Shown: one piece after another, positions 25,382 to 34,617 of the stretch
How the letters are laid out: each line of letters starts with the position of its first letter
Position numbering within the stretch: position 1 is the stretch's first letter
Assembly (NCBI RefSeq): GCF_024519315.1
Contig: NZ_JANIIC010000038.1
Location: 45,649 to 109,648 of the forward strand
Length of the DNA: 64,000 nucleotides
Direction: 5' to 3'
Source: Streptomyces malaysiensis subsp. samsunensis
GTDB taxonomy: Bacteria; Actinomycetota; Actinomycetes; Streptomycetales; Streptomycetaceae
Translations under genes and position numbers: made by a program
Notes under the pieces: model-generated
What the model was told of the DNA's origin: nothing
Databases searched by the model: none
The model's input: the letters and a program-made list of their open reading frames with translations, nothing else

Positions 25382-26692
25382 TCAGCGCCAGTCGCGGGCT
25401 CGCAGCGGAAGTCCCGAGGCCCCGCCCTCGGGGGTGCGGACGGCGAGGATCTGGTTGACCCCGATCCGGTTGCGTTCGAAGGAGAGGGCGGAGGCGGCCA
25501 TGTAGAGCCGCCAGACCCGGGCCCGCCCCGGGGAGGTCAGCCGCATGCCCCGCGCCCAGGACCGCTCCAGGTTGGCGACCCAGCGGCGCAGCGTGAGCGC
25601 GTAGTGCTCGCGGATGGCCTCCACGTCGCGCACCTCGAAGCCCGCCGCCTCCAGCTGGGTGACGGTCCGGCCGACGGGGGCGAGCTCACCGTCCGGGAAG
25701 ACATAGCGGTCGATGAACTCGTCCACGTGGTACGCCTCTTCGTCCGGCTGGGGGCGCCGGGCGATCTGATGGTTCAGCAGCCGCCCGCCGGGCCGCAGCA
25801 GCCCGTACAGGATGGCGGTGTACTCGGCGTAGCGCACGGCGCCCACATGCTCGGCCATGCCGATCGAGGAGATGGCGTCGTAGGGCCCGTCCGGGACCTC
25901 GCGGTAGTCCTGGACCCGGATCTCCACCTGGTCGGTCAGCCCCTGGTCCGCGACCCGCTTACGGGCGTACGCCGCCTGCTCCTCGGAGAGCGTGACACCG
26001 ACGGCGCTCACCCCGTACTCGCGCGCCGCGTGCAGCACCATCGAGCCCCAGCCGCACCCCACGTCCAGCAGCCGCTGACCGGGCTTCAGGGCCAGCTTGC
26101 GGCAGACCAGGTCCAGCTTGGCGCGCTGGGCCTCCTCCAGGGTGGAGTCCGGCCCGTCCCAGTAGGCGCAGGAGTAGACCATCGAGGGGCCGAGCACCAG
26201 CTCGTAGAAGTCGTTGCCGACGTCGTAGTGGTGGCTGATGGCCTTCCGGTCGCGGCGCAGGGAGTGCACCGGGCCGAAGGAGGTACGGACCTCCTCACGG
26301 GGCGGGGTCGGCGGCAGCCCCGGACCGGCGAGCGCGATCAGCCGCCGGGCGGCGGTGCGCAGCGCGGGGTCGCGCAGCGCCTGGAGGCCGGTGCGGAGCC
26401 GGGACCGCGGCGGGCCGGCGGGGCCGCGCTCCCACAGCAGCCCGGACAGCCGGTCGAGGGCCTCGTACAGATCGCCCTCGACATCGAGGTCCCCGGCGAC
26501 CCAGCCACGGGCCAGGCCCAGCTCGCCCGGCCGCCACAGCAGCCGGCGCAGCGCCCTGCGGCGCCTGATCACCAGGGTGGGGGCACCGGGCGGACCGGTC
26601 TCGCTGTGGTCCCAGGCGCGGACGCGGATCGGGAGAGGGGTTCCCAGCACCTCCTCGGCCAGGGTGGCGATCCGCCCAGCGGCGTCGGCCAT
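25382..26692 (-). CDS. Cyclopropane-fatty-acyl-phospholipid synthase family methyltransferase
   Basis: A 436-residue SAM-dependent enzyme. The SAM-binding motif is LLDVGCGWGSM, and HYDVGNDFYELVLGPSMVYSCAYW and the GGRLLNHQI region are typical of CFA/mycolate cyclopropane synthases, which add a methylene to unsaturated phospholipid chains. The ATG at 26692 is set by GGAGGTGCGAA. It is monocistronic. The exact lipid modification (cyclopropanation or methylation) is not decidable here. Confidence 0.85.
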   Translation of the reverse strand: MADAAGRIATLAEEVLGTPLPIRVRAWDHSETGPPGAPTLVIRRRRALRRLLWRPGELGLARGWVAGDLDVEGDLYEALDRLSGLLWERGPAGPPRSRLRTGLQALRDPALRTAARRLIALAGPGLPPTPPREEVRTSFGPVHSLRRDRKAISHHYDVGNDFYELVLGPSMVYSCAYWDGPDSTLEEAQRAKLDLVCRKLALKPGQRLLDVGCGWGSMVLHAAREYGVSAVGVTLSEEQAAYARKRVADQGLTDQVEIRVQDYREVPDGPYDAISSIGMAEHVGAVRYAEYTAILYGLLRPGGRLLNHQIARRPQPDEEAYHVDEFIDRYVFPDGELAPVGRTVTQLEAAGFEVRDVEAIREHYALTLRRWVANLERSWARGMRLTSPGRARVWRLYMAASALSFERNRIGVNQILAVRTPEGGASGLPLRARDWR

Positions 26693-26836
26693 TTCGCACC
26701 TCCATGATGGCGAGTCAAGAAGATTCACTCACCACGTAAACACCATGGAAGCGGCTGCGCAGTCCCGCCGACACGTCTGGAATCGGCAAAACAGCTTCAA
26801 AAGCGCGCCATCGGAGGGCGTCCGAGGGCAGACGTA

Positions 26837-26868
26837 AGGGCGTCCGCCCCACGGATGGCGGACGCCCT
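26837..26868 (-). terminator. Terminator after ndh
   Basis: A perfect 12-bp stem (agggcgtccgcc, 26837-26848, with 26857-26868) and an 8-nt loop lie 42 bp downstream of the ndh stop. Confidence 0.75.
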
Positions 26869-26910
26869 CGGCGTCAGTCGTACGGATCCGGCCGGGTATC
26901 CGGCCGGTGG

Positions 26911-28290
26911 TCAGGATGCCTTGGCCTTCTCGGCCGGTACCGACGGCTTGGCCACGGCGGCGGCGCTGACCGGGGAGGCGGCCTCGTAGAACTCCTCGCG
27001 GGGGTTCTCGATGGCACCGAGCGAGACGACCTCGCGCTTGAGGAACATCCCCAGCGTCCAGTCGGCGACCACCCGGATCTTGCGGTTGAAGGTCGGCATG
27101 GCCATGCCGTGGTAGCCACGGTGCATGTACCAGGCCAGACGGCCCTTCAGCTTGATCTTCATCTTGCCGAAGACGATCATCGCGACGCCCTTGTGGAGGC
27201 CCAGTCCCGCGACGGCACCCTTGTTGGCGTGCTTGTACTCCTTCTGCGGGAAGCCCCGCATACCGGAGACCACGTTGTCACCGAGGACCTTCGCCTGGCG
27301 CAGCGCGTGCTGGGCGTTCGGCGGGCACCAGGCTCCCTCGCCGACGGCGAGGTCCGGGACCTGGGCGTTGTCACCGGCGGCCCAGATGTAGTCGGAGCCC
27401 TGGACCTGGAGGGTCGGGGCGGTGTCCACATGGCCGCGCGGGCCGAGCGGCAGGCCGAACCGGGCGAGCGCCGGGTTGGGCTTGACGCCGGCGGTCCACA
27501 CGATGGTGTTGGAGTCGACCTCCAGGCCGTTCTTGAGGACGACATGGCCGTCGATGCAGGAGTTCATCGAGGTCTCGAGGTAGACCTCGATACCGCGCTT
27601 CTGGAGGTGCTCCAGACCCCACTTGCCCAGCTTCGGGCCGACCTCGGGGAGGATCTTGTCGGCGGCGTCGACGAGGACGAACCGCATGTCCTCGCGCTTG
27701 ACATTGGGGTAGTACTTGGCGGCGTCACGGGCCATGTCCTCGACCTCGCCGATGGTCTCCGCACCGGCGAAGCCACCGCCGACGAAGACGAAGGTGAGCG
27801 CCTTGCGCCGGATCTCCTCATCCGTGGTGGAGTCGGCCTTGTCGAGCTGTTCGAGGACGTGGTTGCGCAGGCCGATGGCCTCCTCTATGCCCTTCATACC
27901 GATACCGTTCTCCGCGAGACCGGGGATCGGGAAGGTGCGGGAGACCGCGCCGAGGGCGACGACCAGGTAGTCGAAGGGCAGCTCGTACGTCTCGCCGACG
28001 AGCGGCTGGATGACGGCGACCTTGCGGTCCTGGTCGATGGTCGACACTCGGCCGGTGAGGACCTCCGCCTTGGGGAGCACGCGCCGCAGCGGAACCACGA
28101 CGTGGCGCGGGGAGATGCTGCCGGCAGCAGCTTCGGGGAGGAAGGGCTGGTACGTCATGTACGAGCGGGGGTCGACGACCGTGACGGTCGCCTCGCCGTA
28201 CCGCATCTTCTTGAGGATGCGGCGCGCCGCGTACAGGCCTACGTACCCACCGCCTACAACGAGGATCCTGGGACGCTCCGTGGTGCTCAT
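26911..28290 (-). CDS. ndh: Type II NADH dehydrogenase
   Basis: A 459-residue flavoprotein that passes electrons from NADH to menaquinone without proton pumping. The FAD-binding GGGYVGLYAARRI is at the N-terminus, SYMTYQPFLPEAAAG follows, the NADH site is FVFVGGGFAGAETIGE, and a C-terminal amphipathic region should attach to the membrane. The ATG at 28290 has no good ribosome binding site but follows GGATACT by 6 nt, so the mRNA may be leaderless. Rex-like operators lie upstream, fitting redox control of respiration. Confidence 0.9.
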   Translation of the reverse strand: MSTTERPRILVVGGGYVGLYAARRILKKMRYGEATVTVVDPRSYMTYQPFLPEAAAGSISPRHVVVPLRRVLPKAEVLTGRVSTIDQDRKVAVIQPLVGETYELPFDYLVVALGAVSRTFPIPGLAENGIGMKGIEEAIGLRNHVLEQLDKADSTTDEEIRRKALTFVFVGGGFAGAETIGEVEDMARDAAKYYPNVKREDMRFVLVDAADKILPEVGPKLGKWGLEHLQKRGIEVYLETSMNSCIDGHVVLKNGLEVDSNTIVWTAGVKPNPALARFGLPLGPRGHVDTAPTLQVQGSDYIWAAGDNAQVPDLAVGEGAWCPPNAQHALRQAKVLGDNVVSGMRGFPQKEYKHANKGAVAGLGLHKGVAMIVFGKMKIKLKGRLAWYMHRGYHGMAMPTFNRKIRVVADWTLGMFLKREVVSLGAIENPREEFYEAASPVSAAAVAKPSVPAEKAKAS

Positions 28291-28323
28291 GATTCGAGTA
28301 TCCAGCACCCCCAGGGGGGCACC

Positions 28324-28341
28324 TCGTGAGCCCCTTCACAA
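28324..28341 (-). promoter_or_regulatory. Candidate Rex operator at the ndh promoter
   Basis: Read toward ndh the site is TTGTGAAGGGGCTCACGA. It matches the Rex consensus TTGTGAA-N4-TTCACAA at 12 of 14 defined positions, 34 bp upstream of the ndh start. Rex is the NADH/NAD+-sensing repressor in Streptomyces. Confidence 0.65.
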
Positions 28342-28595
28342 GCATGGTGGAGGTATCTGCTACACTCCGCCGCCCCCGTGCTGGATACCATACGAACGGG
28401 GCGGAACCACTGGCCGGATTCACACGTTCCCGGCCCCCCTGAGCAGGGCTTGTGACTGAACGCGGGAGTAGACCACGCACCCCGCACAGGGGTCCGCGAC
28501 ACCTCCCCGACACCTCACGATCCGGTCAGTTATGGGCCCCGGTCACCGAAACCGCCCCGGAGCGCCGCATCGGGCGGCCACCAGGCGCCTTTTTC

Positions 28596-28613
28596 ATGTG
28601 AAGAGTTTCACGA
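28596..28613. promoter_or_regulatory. Second Rex-like operator, distal to ndh
   Basis: The sequence is ATGTGAAGAGTTTCACGA. The core TGTGAA-N4-TTCAC is perfect for Rex and better than the proximal site. It lies about 305 bp upstream of ndh and about 70 bp past the end of ppx, in a gap (28291-28685) with no other gene I can support. It may belong to a distal ndh promoter or to an unannotated RNA. Confidence 0.45.
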
Positions 28614-28685
28614 ACTTTCCCGGAGGGGCCTCGCGGAGGGCCCCCGAAGGGGGTTCCGGGGCCGCTCATACGTTATTCCACCCGC

Positions 28686-29645
28686 TCAGGCGATGCTCCA
28701 GGCGATCCCGTCGAGGATGTCATGTTCGCTCACCACGACCTCCTCGGCACCGGTCCGTTCCATGATCGAAAGCAGGATGAGCGCCCCCGCTCCGATCACG
28801 TCGACCCGCCCCGGATGCATCACCGGGATCCTTGCCCGCTCGTCGTGGGTGGAGCCGAGCAGCTTGCCGGTGATCTCGCGGACCTGGTCGAGGGTGATCC
28901 GGGAGTGGTGGATCGCGGAGGACTCGTACTCCGCCAGGCCCAGCGCGATCCCGGCCACCGTGGTGACCGAACCGGCCAGCCCGACCAGGGCGTGGCCGTC
29001 CGCGGGACGGCAGGCGCGGGTGAGCGGCACGGTCCGCTCGGCGAGGTCCAGCGCCGTGTCGACATCGCGCTTTATGGCCGCGATCTGATCCTCCGTCGGG
29101 GGATCGGTGATCCGGCCGTCCACCGCCAGATGGCGCTCGGTCAGCCGGACGCAGCCGATGTCCACGCTGCGGGCCGCCCGCACCCCCTCGCCGCCCTCGA
29201 CGAACTCCGTCGAACCGCCGCCGATGTCCACCACCAGATACGGCCCGGGCACATGGGACCGGCCCATGAGCTCCTTGGTGGCCCCGGTGAAGGAGAACTC
29301 CGCCTCCTGGTCCCCGGTGATCACCTCCGGTTCGACACCCAGGATCTCCATGACCCCGCGCACGAACTCCTCGCGGTTCTCGGCATCGCGGGACGCGGAG
29401 GTGGCCACGAAACGGACGCGCTCGGCGCCCAGCTCCCGGATGACCTCGGCGTACTCGCGGCAGGCGGCGAAGGTGCGCTCCAGTGCCTCGGGGGCCAGCC
29501 GGCCCGTGCGGTCCACGCCCTGGCCCAGCCGGACGATCTTCATCCGGCGGTCGAGCTCGATCAGCTCCCCGGTGGCCGGATCGGCGTCGGCCACCAGCAG
29601 CCGGATCGAGTTGGTGCCGCAGTCCACGGCGGCGACGCGGGTCAT
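28686..29645 (-). CDS. ppx: Ppx/GppA family exopolyphosphatase
   Basis: A 319-residue phosphatase of the actin-like ATPase fold that hydrolyses polyphosphate or pppGpp. The nucleotide/phosphate loops are VAAVDCGTNSIRLLV at the N-terminus and VDIGGGSTEFV near 145, with FVATSASRDA between. The ATG at 29645 has GGGAGGAGAGCGC upstream and overlaps the DUF501 stop by 4 nt. A longer frame reaching 30227 is a frame fusion with no translation signal. It is the last gene of the eno-to-ppx run. Confidence 0.88.
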   Translation of the reverse strand: MTRVAAVDCGTNSIRLLVADADPATGELIELDRRMKIVRLGQGVDRTGRLAPEALERTFAACREYAEVIRELGAERVRFVATSASRDAENREEFVRGVMEILGVEPEVITGDQEAEFSFTGATKELMGRSHVPGPYLVVDIGGGSTEFVEGGEGVRAARSVDIGCVRLTERHLAVDGRITDPPTEDQIAAIKRDVDTALDLAERTVPLTRACRPADGHALVGLAGSVTTVAGIALGLAEYESSAIHHSRITLDQVREITGKLLGSTHDERARIPVMHPGRVDVIGAGALILLSIMERTGAEEVVVSEHDILDGIAWSIA

Positions 29646-30190
29646 GCGCTCTCCTCCCGGCTCGCGTCCTCGGCCCCGCGGGGGCCGACACACGGTCCCT
29701 TGCGCCACCACTCCGGCAGCATCGCGAGCGCCTCGTCCCCGAGCGGATTGACCCCGGGGCCGGCCGCGAGCGCATGGGCGACCAGGACGTGCAGGCACTT
29801 CACCCGGTCCGGCATCCCGCCCGCGCTGGGGAAGCCCTGGAGCACCTCGACGGCGTCGCGGCGCGCGATGTAGTCCTCGTGGGCGGCGCGGTAGGCGGCG
29901 GCGAGTTCGGGATCGGTGGCCAGCCGGGCCGTCATCTCCTTCATCACGCCCCCGGCCTCCAGCGTGCCGATCGCGGACGCGGCGCGCGGACAGGTCAGGT
30001 AGTAGAGGGTGGGGAAGGGCGTACCGTCCTCGAGCCGCGGCGCGGTCTCCACGACGTCCGGATTGCCGCAGGGGCAGCGGTGCGCGATCGCACGCAGACC
30101 CCGGGGCACCCGGTTCAGCTGCTCCCGTACGGCGTGGATGTCCGCGTCGGTGGGCGCGGTGGGCTCCGTCTGGGGCGGGGGCGTATCCAT
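29642..30190 (-). CDS. DUF501 domain protein
   Basis: A 182-residue DUF501 protein. Conserved features include RCPCGNPDVVETAPRLEDG, PFPTLYYLTCP and RVKCLHVLVAHALAAGPGVNP, with several Cys that might bind metal. DUF501 genes are habitually adjacent to eno, ftsB/divIC and ppx in actinobacteria, exactly as here. The biochemical role is unknown. Confidence 0.85.
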   Translation of the reverse strand: MDTPPPQTEPTAPTDADIHAVREQLNRVPRGLRAIAHRCPCGNPDVVETAPRLEDGTPFPTLYYLTCPRAASAIGTLEAGGVMKEMTARLATDPELAAAYRAAHEDYIARRDAVEVLQGFPSAGGMPDRVKCLHVLVAHALAAGPGVNPLGDEALAMLPEWWRKGPCVGPRGAEDASREESA

Positions 30191-30257
30191 GAGTGGGAAG
30201 TTCTTCTTCTTCGTTTCGATTCGTCACCGGGTGCGCCGGTGGCCGGGGCGCGGCGCC

Positions 30258-30740
30258 TCAGCGGGCCGCGCCGGCCGCCCCCGCCGCGTCCGCCGTGTCC
30301 ACGGCGTCCCAGAGGTTGGTGTACCAGGGCCGGCCGGCCGCGCCCTGGTCGGTGGAGCGCTCGGCGGAGCCGCTGCCGTCCACCACGCTGTAGCCGGTCT
30401 CCCCCGGCATCAGGAAGTGCAGCCGCTCCCGGGCCTGCCGCTCGGTGTAGGCGGGGTCGCGCAGCCGGGCCTTCTGCTCCCGCAGCTGCTTGACGTCCTC
30501 ACGGGCCCGCTGGGCCTCGCGCCGCTGCTCGGCGATGTCGGAGCGCTGGGAGATGTACTGCCGCATCGGATAGGCGAGCGCCACGACGAGGGAGCAGACG
30601 ACCAGCGCGAGCAGGGCCGCCCGGCCGGTCAGCCGGCCCCGGCGGCGCTTGGTCCGCACGCGGTAGACCCGGGCGGCGGCGTGCTCGCCGAGCGCCTTGA
30701 GCCTGGTCGCGGTGGAGAACCGTTCGCGATCCGCCGGCAC
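30258..30740 (-). CDS. FtsB/DivIC family septum formation initiator
   Basis: A 160-residue single-pass membrane protein: basic N-terminus (to about 40), one transmembrane helix (43-60), then a coiled coil (65-100; REAQRAREDVKQLREQKARL) and the conserved YTERQARERLHFLMPGE. Family members join FtsL and FtsQ in the divisome. GTG at 30740 has GGGGAGG upstream. Confidence 0.85.
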   Translation of the reverse strand: MPADRERFSTATRLKALGEHAAARVYRVRTKRRRGRLTGRAALLALVVCSLVVALAYPMRQYISQRSDIAEQRREAQRAREDVKQLREQKARLRDPAYTERQARERLHFLMPGETGYSVVDGSGSAERSTDQGAAGRPWYTNLWDAVDTADAAGAAGAAR

Positions 30741-30832
30741 GTCGCCTCCCCGGTGATGACTTCGCTTCGAGTAACGCCGTCCCCGGCCACGGTACGGGAC
30801 CGCAGCCGGGGACGGGTGTCAGACGTGTCCGC

Positions 30833-32113
30833 TCAGCCCTTGAAGCGCGGGAAGGCGGAACGGCCCGCGTACACCGCGGCGTCGTCGAGGATCTCCTCGA
30901 TGCGCAGCAGCTGGTTGTACTTGGCCACCCGCTCGGAGCGGGCCGGGGCGCCGGTCTTGATCTGGCCGCAGTTGGTGGCGACGGCCAGGTCGGCGATGGT
31001 GACGTCCTCGGTCTCACCGGAGCGGTGCGACATCATGCACTTGTAGCCGCTGCGCTGGGCCAGCTCGACGGCGTCCAGGGTCTCGGTCAGCGAGCCGATC
31101 TGGTTGACCTTGACCAGCAGGGCGTTCGCGGTGTCGCTCTCGATACCGCGGGACAGCCGCTCGGGGTTGGTGACGAAGAGGTCGTCGCCGACCAGCTGGA
31201 CCTTGTCGCCGAGCTGCTCGGTGATGGTCTTCCAGCCCTCCCAGTCCTCCTCGTTCAGCGGGTCCTCGATGGAGACCAGCGGGTACGCGTCGACCAGCTC
31301 GGCGTAGTACGAGGTCATCTCCGCGGCGGTGCGGGACTGCCCCTCGAACTGGTAGGTGCCGTCCTTGTAGAACTCGGACGCGGCGACGTCCAGCGCGAGC
31401 GCGATGTCCTGGCCCGGCTGGTAGCCGGCCTTCTTGACCGCCTCGAGGATCAGGTCGAGGGCCTCGCGGTTGGAGCCGAGGTTCGGCGCGAAGCCGCCCT
31501 CGTCGCCGAGGCCGGTGGACAGACCGCGCTCCTTCAGCACGGACTTCAGGGTGTGGTAGACCTCGGTGCCCCAGCGCAGGGCCTCGGAGAAGGACTCCGC
31601 GCCGACCGGGGCGATCATGAACTCCTGGATGTCCACATTGGAGTCGGCGTGCGACCCGCCGTTGAGGATGTTCATCATCGGGACCGGCAGCAGATGGGCG
31701 TTCGGGCCGCCGAGGTAACGGAAGAGGGGGAGGTCGGACGCCTCGGAGGCGGCGTGCGCGACGGCGAGGGAGACACCGAGGATCGCGTTGGCGCCGAGCG
31801 AGGACTTGTCCGGGGTGGCGTCCAGGTCGAACATCGCCTGGTCGATCAGCCGCTGCTCGGTGGCGTCATAGCCGACCAGCTCGGGACCGATCTGCTCGAT
31901 CACGGCGAGGACGGCCCTCTCCACGCCCTTGCCGTTGTAGCGGTTCTTGTCGCCGTCACGGAGCTCGAGGGCCTCGAAGGCGCCGGTGGAGGCGCCGGAC
32001 GGAACGGCGGCACGGCCCGTGCTGCCGTCGTCGAGGCCGACCTCGACCTCGACCGTGGGGTTGCCTCGCGAGTCGAGGATCTCGCGAGCTACGACGACGT
32101 CGATGGACGGCAC
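30833..32113 (-). CDS. eno: Enolase
   Basis: A 426-residue glycolytic enzyme converting 2-phosphoglycerate to phosphoenolpyruvate. Features include ILDSRGNPTVEVEV, the SGASTG loop, the catalytic Glu in GDEGGFAPN, the metal Asp in LVSIEDPL and VGDDLFVTN, the catalytic Lys in LVKVNQIG, and the MMSHRSGETED signature. GTG at 32113 has AAGGAG 6 nt upstream. A TAGGCT hexamer (rc of 32151-32156) about 40 bp upstream is a possible -10 box. Confidence 0.97.
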   Translation of the reverse strand: MPSIDVVVAREILDSRGNPTVEVEVGLDDGSTGRAAVPSGASTGAFEALELRDGDKNRYNGKGVERAVLAVIEQIGPELVGYDATEQRLIDQAMFDLDATPDKSSLGANAILGVSLAVAHAASEASDLPLFRYLGGPNAHLLPVPMMNILNGGSHADSNVDIQEFMIAPVGAESFSEALRWGTEVYHTLKSVLKERGLSTGLGDEGGFAPNLGSNREALDLILEAVKKAGYQPGQDIALALDVAASEFYKDGTYQFEGQSRTAAEMTSYYAELVDAYPLVSIEDPLNEEDWEGWKTITEQLGDKVQLVGDDLFVTNPERLSRGIESDTANALLVKVNQIGSLTETLDAVELAQRSGYKCMMSHRSGETEDVTIADLAVATNCGQIKTGAPARSERVAKYNQLLRIEEILDDAAVYAGRSAFPRFKG

Positions 32114-32261
32114 GAGGTTCTCCTTCGTATGGGTCTGCGGTAGCAGCACGAGCCTAACGGGCCGGGAGGGCTGCGCCCCGCGTTCGCCCGCCCCACGAGA
32201 CGGGGGCGTGACACAAAAAACGAGATTCCGGATTACATATCCGGATTTCCGGGGAATGCGT

Positions 32262-32309
32262 GAGCCCCGGCGGAACGTGCCGTCGGGGCGGCACGTTCGG
32301 CCGGGGCTC
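32262..32309 (-). terminator. Terminator after rpfA-like gene
   Basis: A 20-bp stem with one mismatch (32262-32281 with 32290-32309) and an 8-nt loop lie 33 bp downstream of the muralidase stop and upstream of the eno promoter. Confidence 0.8.
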
Positions 32310-32341
32310 GTTCAGGCCGTAGCCGTATCCGTGGCCGTGGC

Positions 32342-33037
32342 TCAGCGGAGGTGCAGCTGCTGGCCCGGGAAGATGAGGTCGGCCTTCTCGATGATGTCCT
32401 TGTTCAGCTTGAAGAGCTTCTTCCAGCCGCCCTTGACATCGTGCGCCTTGGCGATCTTGCCGAGGGTGTCGCCGGACTTGACCTTGTACTCGCCGTCACC
32501 CTTCTTGATCGGGCCACGGGTCTCCTGGCGCGCGGCGTGCTCGGGCGCGGTGCGGGGCTCCGCCTTCGGCTGGGCCGGCTTGGCGGCCGGGGCCGACTTG
32601 GTGGAGGCCGAGGACTGGTCCTGCGAACCGGACGGCGCCGACGGCGCGGACGGCGCGGACGGGCTGCCGCCGGAGGTCAGGCCCGTACCGCAGACCGGCC
32701 AGGCGCCCTTGCCCTGGCTGCCGAGGACCTTCTCGGCGATCTGGATCTGCTGGGCCTTGCTCGCCTTGTCCGCGGTGGAGGCGTAGGCCGTGCCGCCGTA
32801 GGCGGCCCAGGTGGAGCTCGAGAACTGGAGGCCGCCGTAGTAGCCGTTGCCGGTGTTGATGGACCAGTTGCCGCCGGACTCGCACTGCGCGACCTGGTCC
32901 CACTGGGAGGTGGTGGCGGCGGAAGCGGAGGTCGCCCCGATCAGCGGCGCCGCCACGGCGGCACCGGCGAGACCGGTGAGTGCGGCGATACGGGTGGCCT
33001 TGGAGGGGCGGCGGTGCTTCCCGTTGGACTTGAGCAT
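32342..33037 (-). CDS. rpfA: RpfA-like resuscitation-promoting factor (transglycosylase + LysM)
   Basis: A 231-residue secreted muralidase. A basic signal peptide (1-40) precedes an Rpf catalytic domain (WDQVAQCESGGNWSINTGNG, Glu in CESGG, residues about 43-115), an Ala/Pro/Ser linker (118-175) and a C-terminal LysM (YKVKSGDTLGKIAKAH to the end). Such enzymes cleave peptidoglycan during germination and regrowth. GAGGAAACG precedes the ATG. A ydaO-type leader lies directly upstream. Confidence 0.9.
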   Translation of the reverse strand: MLKSNGKHRRPSKATRIAALTGLAGAAVAAPLIGATSASAATTSQWDQVAQCESGGNWSINTGNGYYGGLQFSSSTWAAYGGTAYASTADKASKAQQIQIAEKVLGSQGKGAWPVCGTGLTSGGSPSAPSAPSAPSGSQDQSSASTKSAPAAKPAQPKAEPRTAPEHAARQETRGPIKKGDGEYKVKSGDTLGKIAKAHDVKGGWKKLFKLNKDIIEKADLIFPGQQLHLR

Positions 33038-33059
33038 GTTTGGTTCGTTTCCTCACCGA

Positions 33060-33256
33060 CGCCTACGAGGTGAGCTGTCGGGTTCGGACGTGAGTTGCCC
33101 GGCCGGTCGCGATGGTCGCGCCCGGCTTCACCCCTAGCCGACAAGCCCGTGTCCACAGGCCACTCGGCACCTACCTTGGGTCCCCCGCTCCTGCCTTCGG
33201 CGCTGACGCGTCGGTTCCCCCCGACCGCCGGCAGGATTCGGCGTGACGATCGGCGG
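33060..33256 (-). ncRNA. ydaO/yuaA-type c-di-AMP riboswitch
   Basis: The 5' leader of the rpfA-like gene, read on the minus strand, contains the ordered conserved blocks of the ydaO motif: GCCGAATCCTGCC, GGGGGAACCGACGCG, GGGACCCAAGGTAG, GGGGTGAAGCCGGGCG, CGGGCAACTC and, near the 3' end, CCGACAGCTCACCTCGTAGGCG. The boundaries are approximate. c-di-AMP binding to this class turns expression off, and streptomycete rpfA is an established target. Confidence 0.85.
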
Positions 33257-33465
33257 TGCCCGCGGTGGCGAGCGGAAAAACGGTAAACACACCTTCCGAG
33301 AACGTTCAAACACCCCAAGCGGAGCGAATGGGTATGTAATTGATCTCACCCGGCCCACATCGACGCAGGTGGGCCAGGCGAGGAGAGATCGGACACGGGG
33401 TACGGCCCGGATATTGTGACGAGATGCATGTCTCACGGGAACCAGATCGGGCAATTCCCCCCGAA

Positions 33466-34464
33466 TCACTGCTCCCTGATGGTGAGGTCAAGTCGCTGAC
33501 CAGGGATGATCAGGTCGGGGTCGACCCCGATGAGGTCCTCGTTGTTTTCGTAGATCCCTTCCCAACCCCGGGCCACGTTCCGGTGCTCGGCGATCCCTGA
33601 CAGGTTGTCACCGGGGCGAACGGTGTAATCGTCACCCGCGGGGCTCTGCTCGCGGTCCGAAGCCTCGCGCGAGGCATGGCGCCCGGAGGGCCGGGCGTCC
33701 GACGAACCGCCGTCATCGGCCCGCTCCCCTGCGTCCGGGGCGCCGCGGTGGCGGCCGGAGGACGTGGGGCCGGCGGAGGGAGTCGTCGAGGGCGCCTTCG
33801 CGCGGTCGGAGCCGCCCGACTCCGGACCGTCCGACTCCGGACCGTCCGAGGCCCGGCGATCCGACTCCGAGCCGTCCCGCCCGTCGGGGGACTTGGAGGC
33901 GTGGGGCGCCTCGGACCCCTCGGTCGAGCCCGGCTCATCCGTCTTATCGGTATTGCCGGATGTCTCCGAACCGTCCCGCGACGGGGAGGAGGAGCCGTCC
34001 TGCCCCCGGTCCCCCGGCTCGTCCCCGCCGCGGCCCGTGCCCGGGTCCGGGGTGGCCGCACCGCCGGGGTCCACATCGGGGGCGCCGGCGTCATCGGCGA
34101 GCCCGGCGCCCAGCGCACAGCTCGGCCAGGCGTCGGGGCCACGGTCGCCGAGGATCGCCTCGGCGACGGATATCTGCTGGGAGCGGCTGGCCAGGTCGGG
34201 GCGCGGGGCGTACTCCGTGCCGCCGTACCGCTTCCACATGTCGAGGGTCAGCTGAAGCCCGCCGTAGAAGCCGTTGCCCTCGTTGGCACTCCACATCCCG
34301 CCGCTCTCGCACTCGGCGACCTGGTCCCAGGTGGCGGCCGGGGCGGCCTGTGCGCCGGCCGCCCCGAAGAGGGGGATGGCGAGGCCCGCCCCCGTGACCC
34401 CCGCCGCGACGATGATGGCCGGGACCTGACGAGGGCGACGGTGTCGACCATTACCGGAACGCAT
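33466..34464 (-). CDS. Second Rpf-like muralidase with long acidic/Ser-rich linker and LysM
   Basis: A 332-residue secreted protein: signal peptide (about 1-40), Rpf domain (WDQVAECESGGMWSANEGNG; QQISVAEAILGDRGPDAWPSC, residues 44-120), a 150-residue linker very rich in Gly, Ser, Asp, Glu and Pro with short repeats (DGPESGG), and a C-terminal LysM (YTVRPGDNLSGIAEH). AGGAGAGG precedes the ATG. It is a paralogue of the adjacent rpfA-like gene but has no ydaO motif upstream, so the two are regulated differently. Confidence 0.88.
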   Translation of the reverse strand: MRSGNGRHRRPRQVPAIIVAAGVTGAGLAIPLFGAAGAQAAPAATWDQVAECESGGMWSANEGNGFYGGLQLTLDMWKRYGGTEYAPRPDLASRSQQISVAEAILGDRGPDAWPSCALGAGLADDAGAPDVDPGGAATPDPGTGRGGDEPGDRGQDGSSSPSRDGSETSGNTDKTDEPGSTEGSEAPHASKSPDGRDGSESDRRASDGPESDGPESGGSDRAKAPSTTPSAGPTSSGRHRGAPDAGERADDGGSSDARPSGRHASREASDREQSPAGDDYTVRPGDNLSGIAEHRNVARGWEGIYENNEDLIGVDPDLIIPGQRLDLTIREQ

Positions 34465-34617
34465 GCGATTGACCTCTCCTAGGCGCTATGGCGACTCGGT
34501 TTGCCGGTGAACATAGCGAGGGCCCTCGATCATCACAAGCGGATGTATCCCAGGTCACGCCGAGGTCACACGGCTGATGTTTCGTCACCTATGTCGCGCC
34601 GTACGGGGCTTGGGCCC

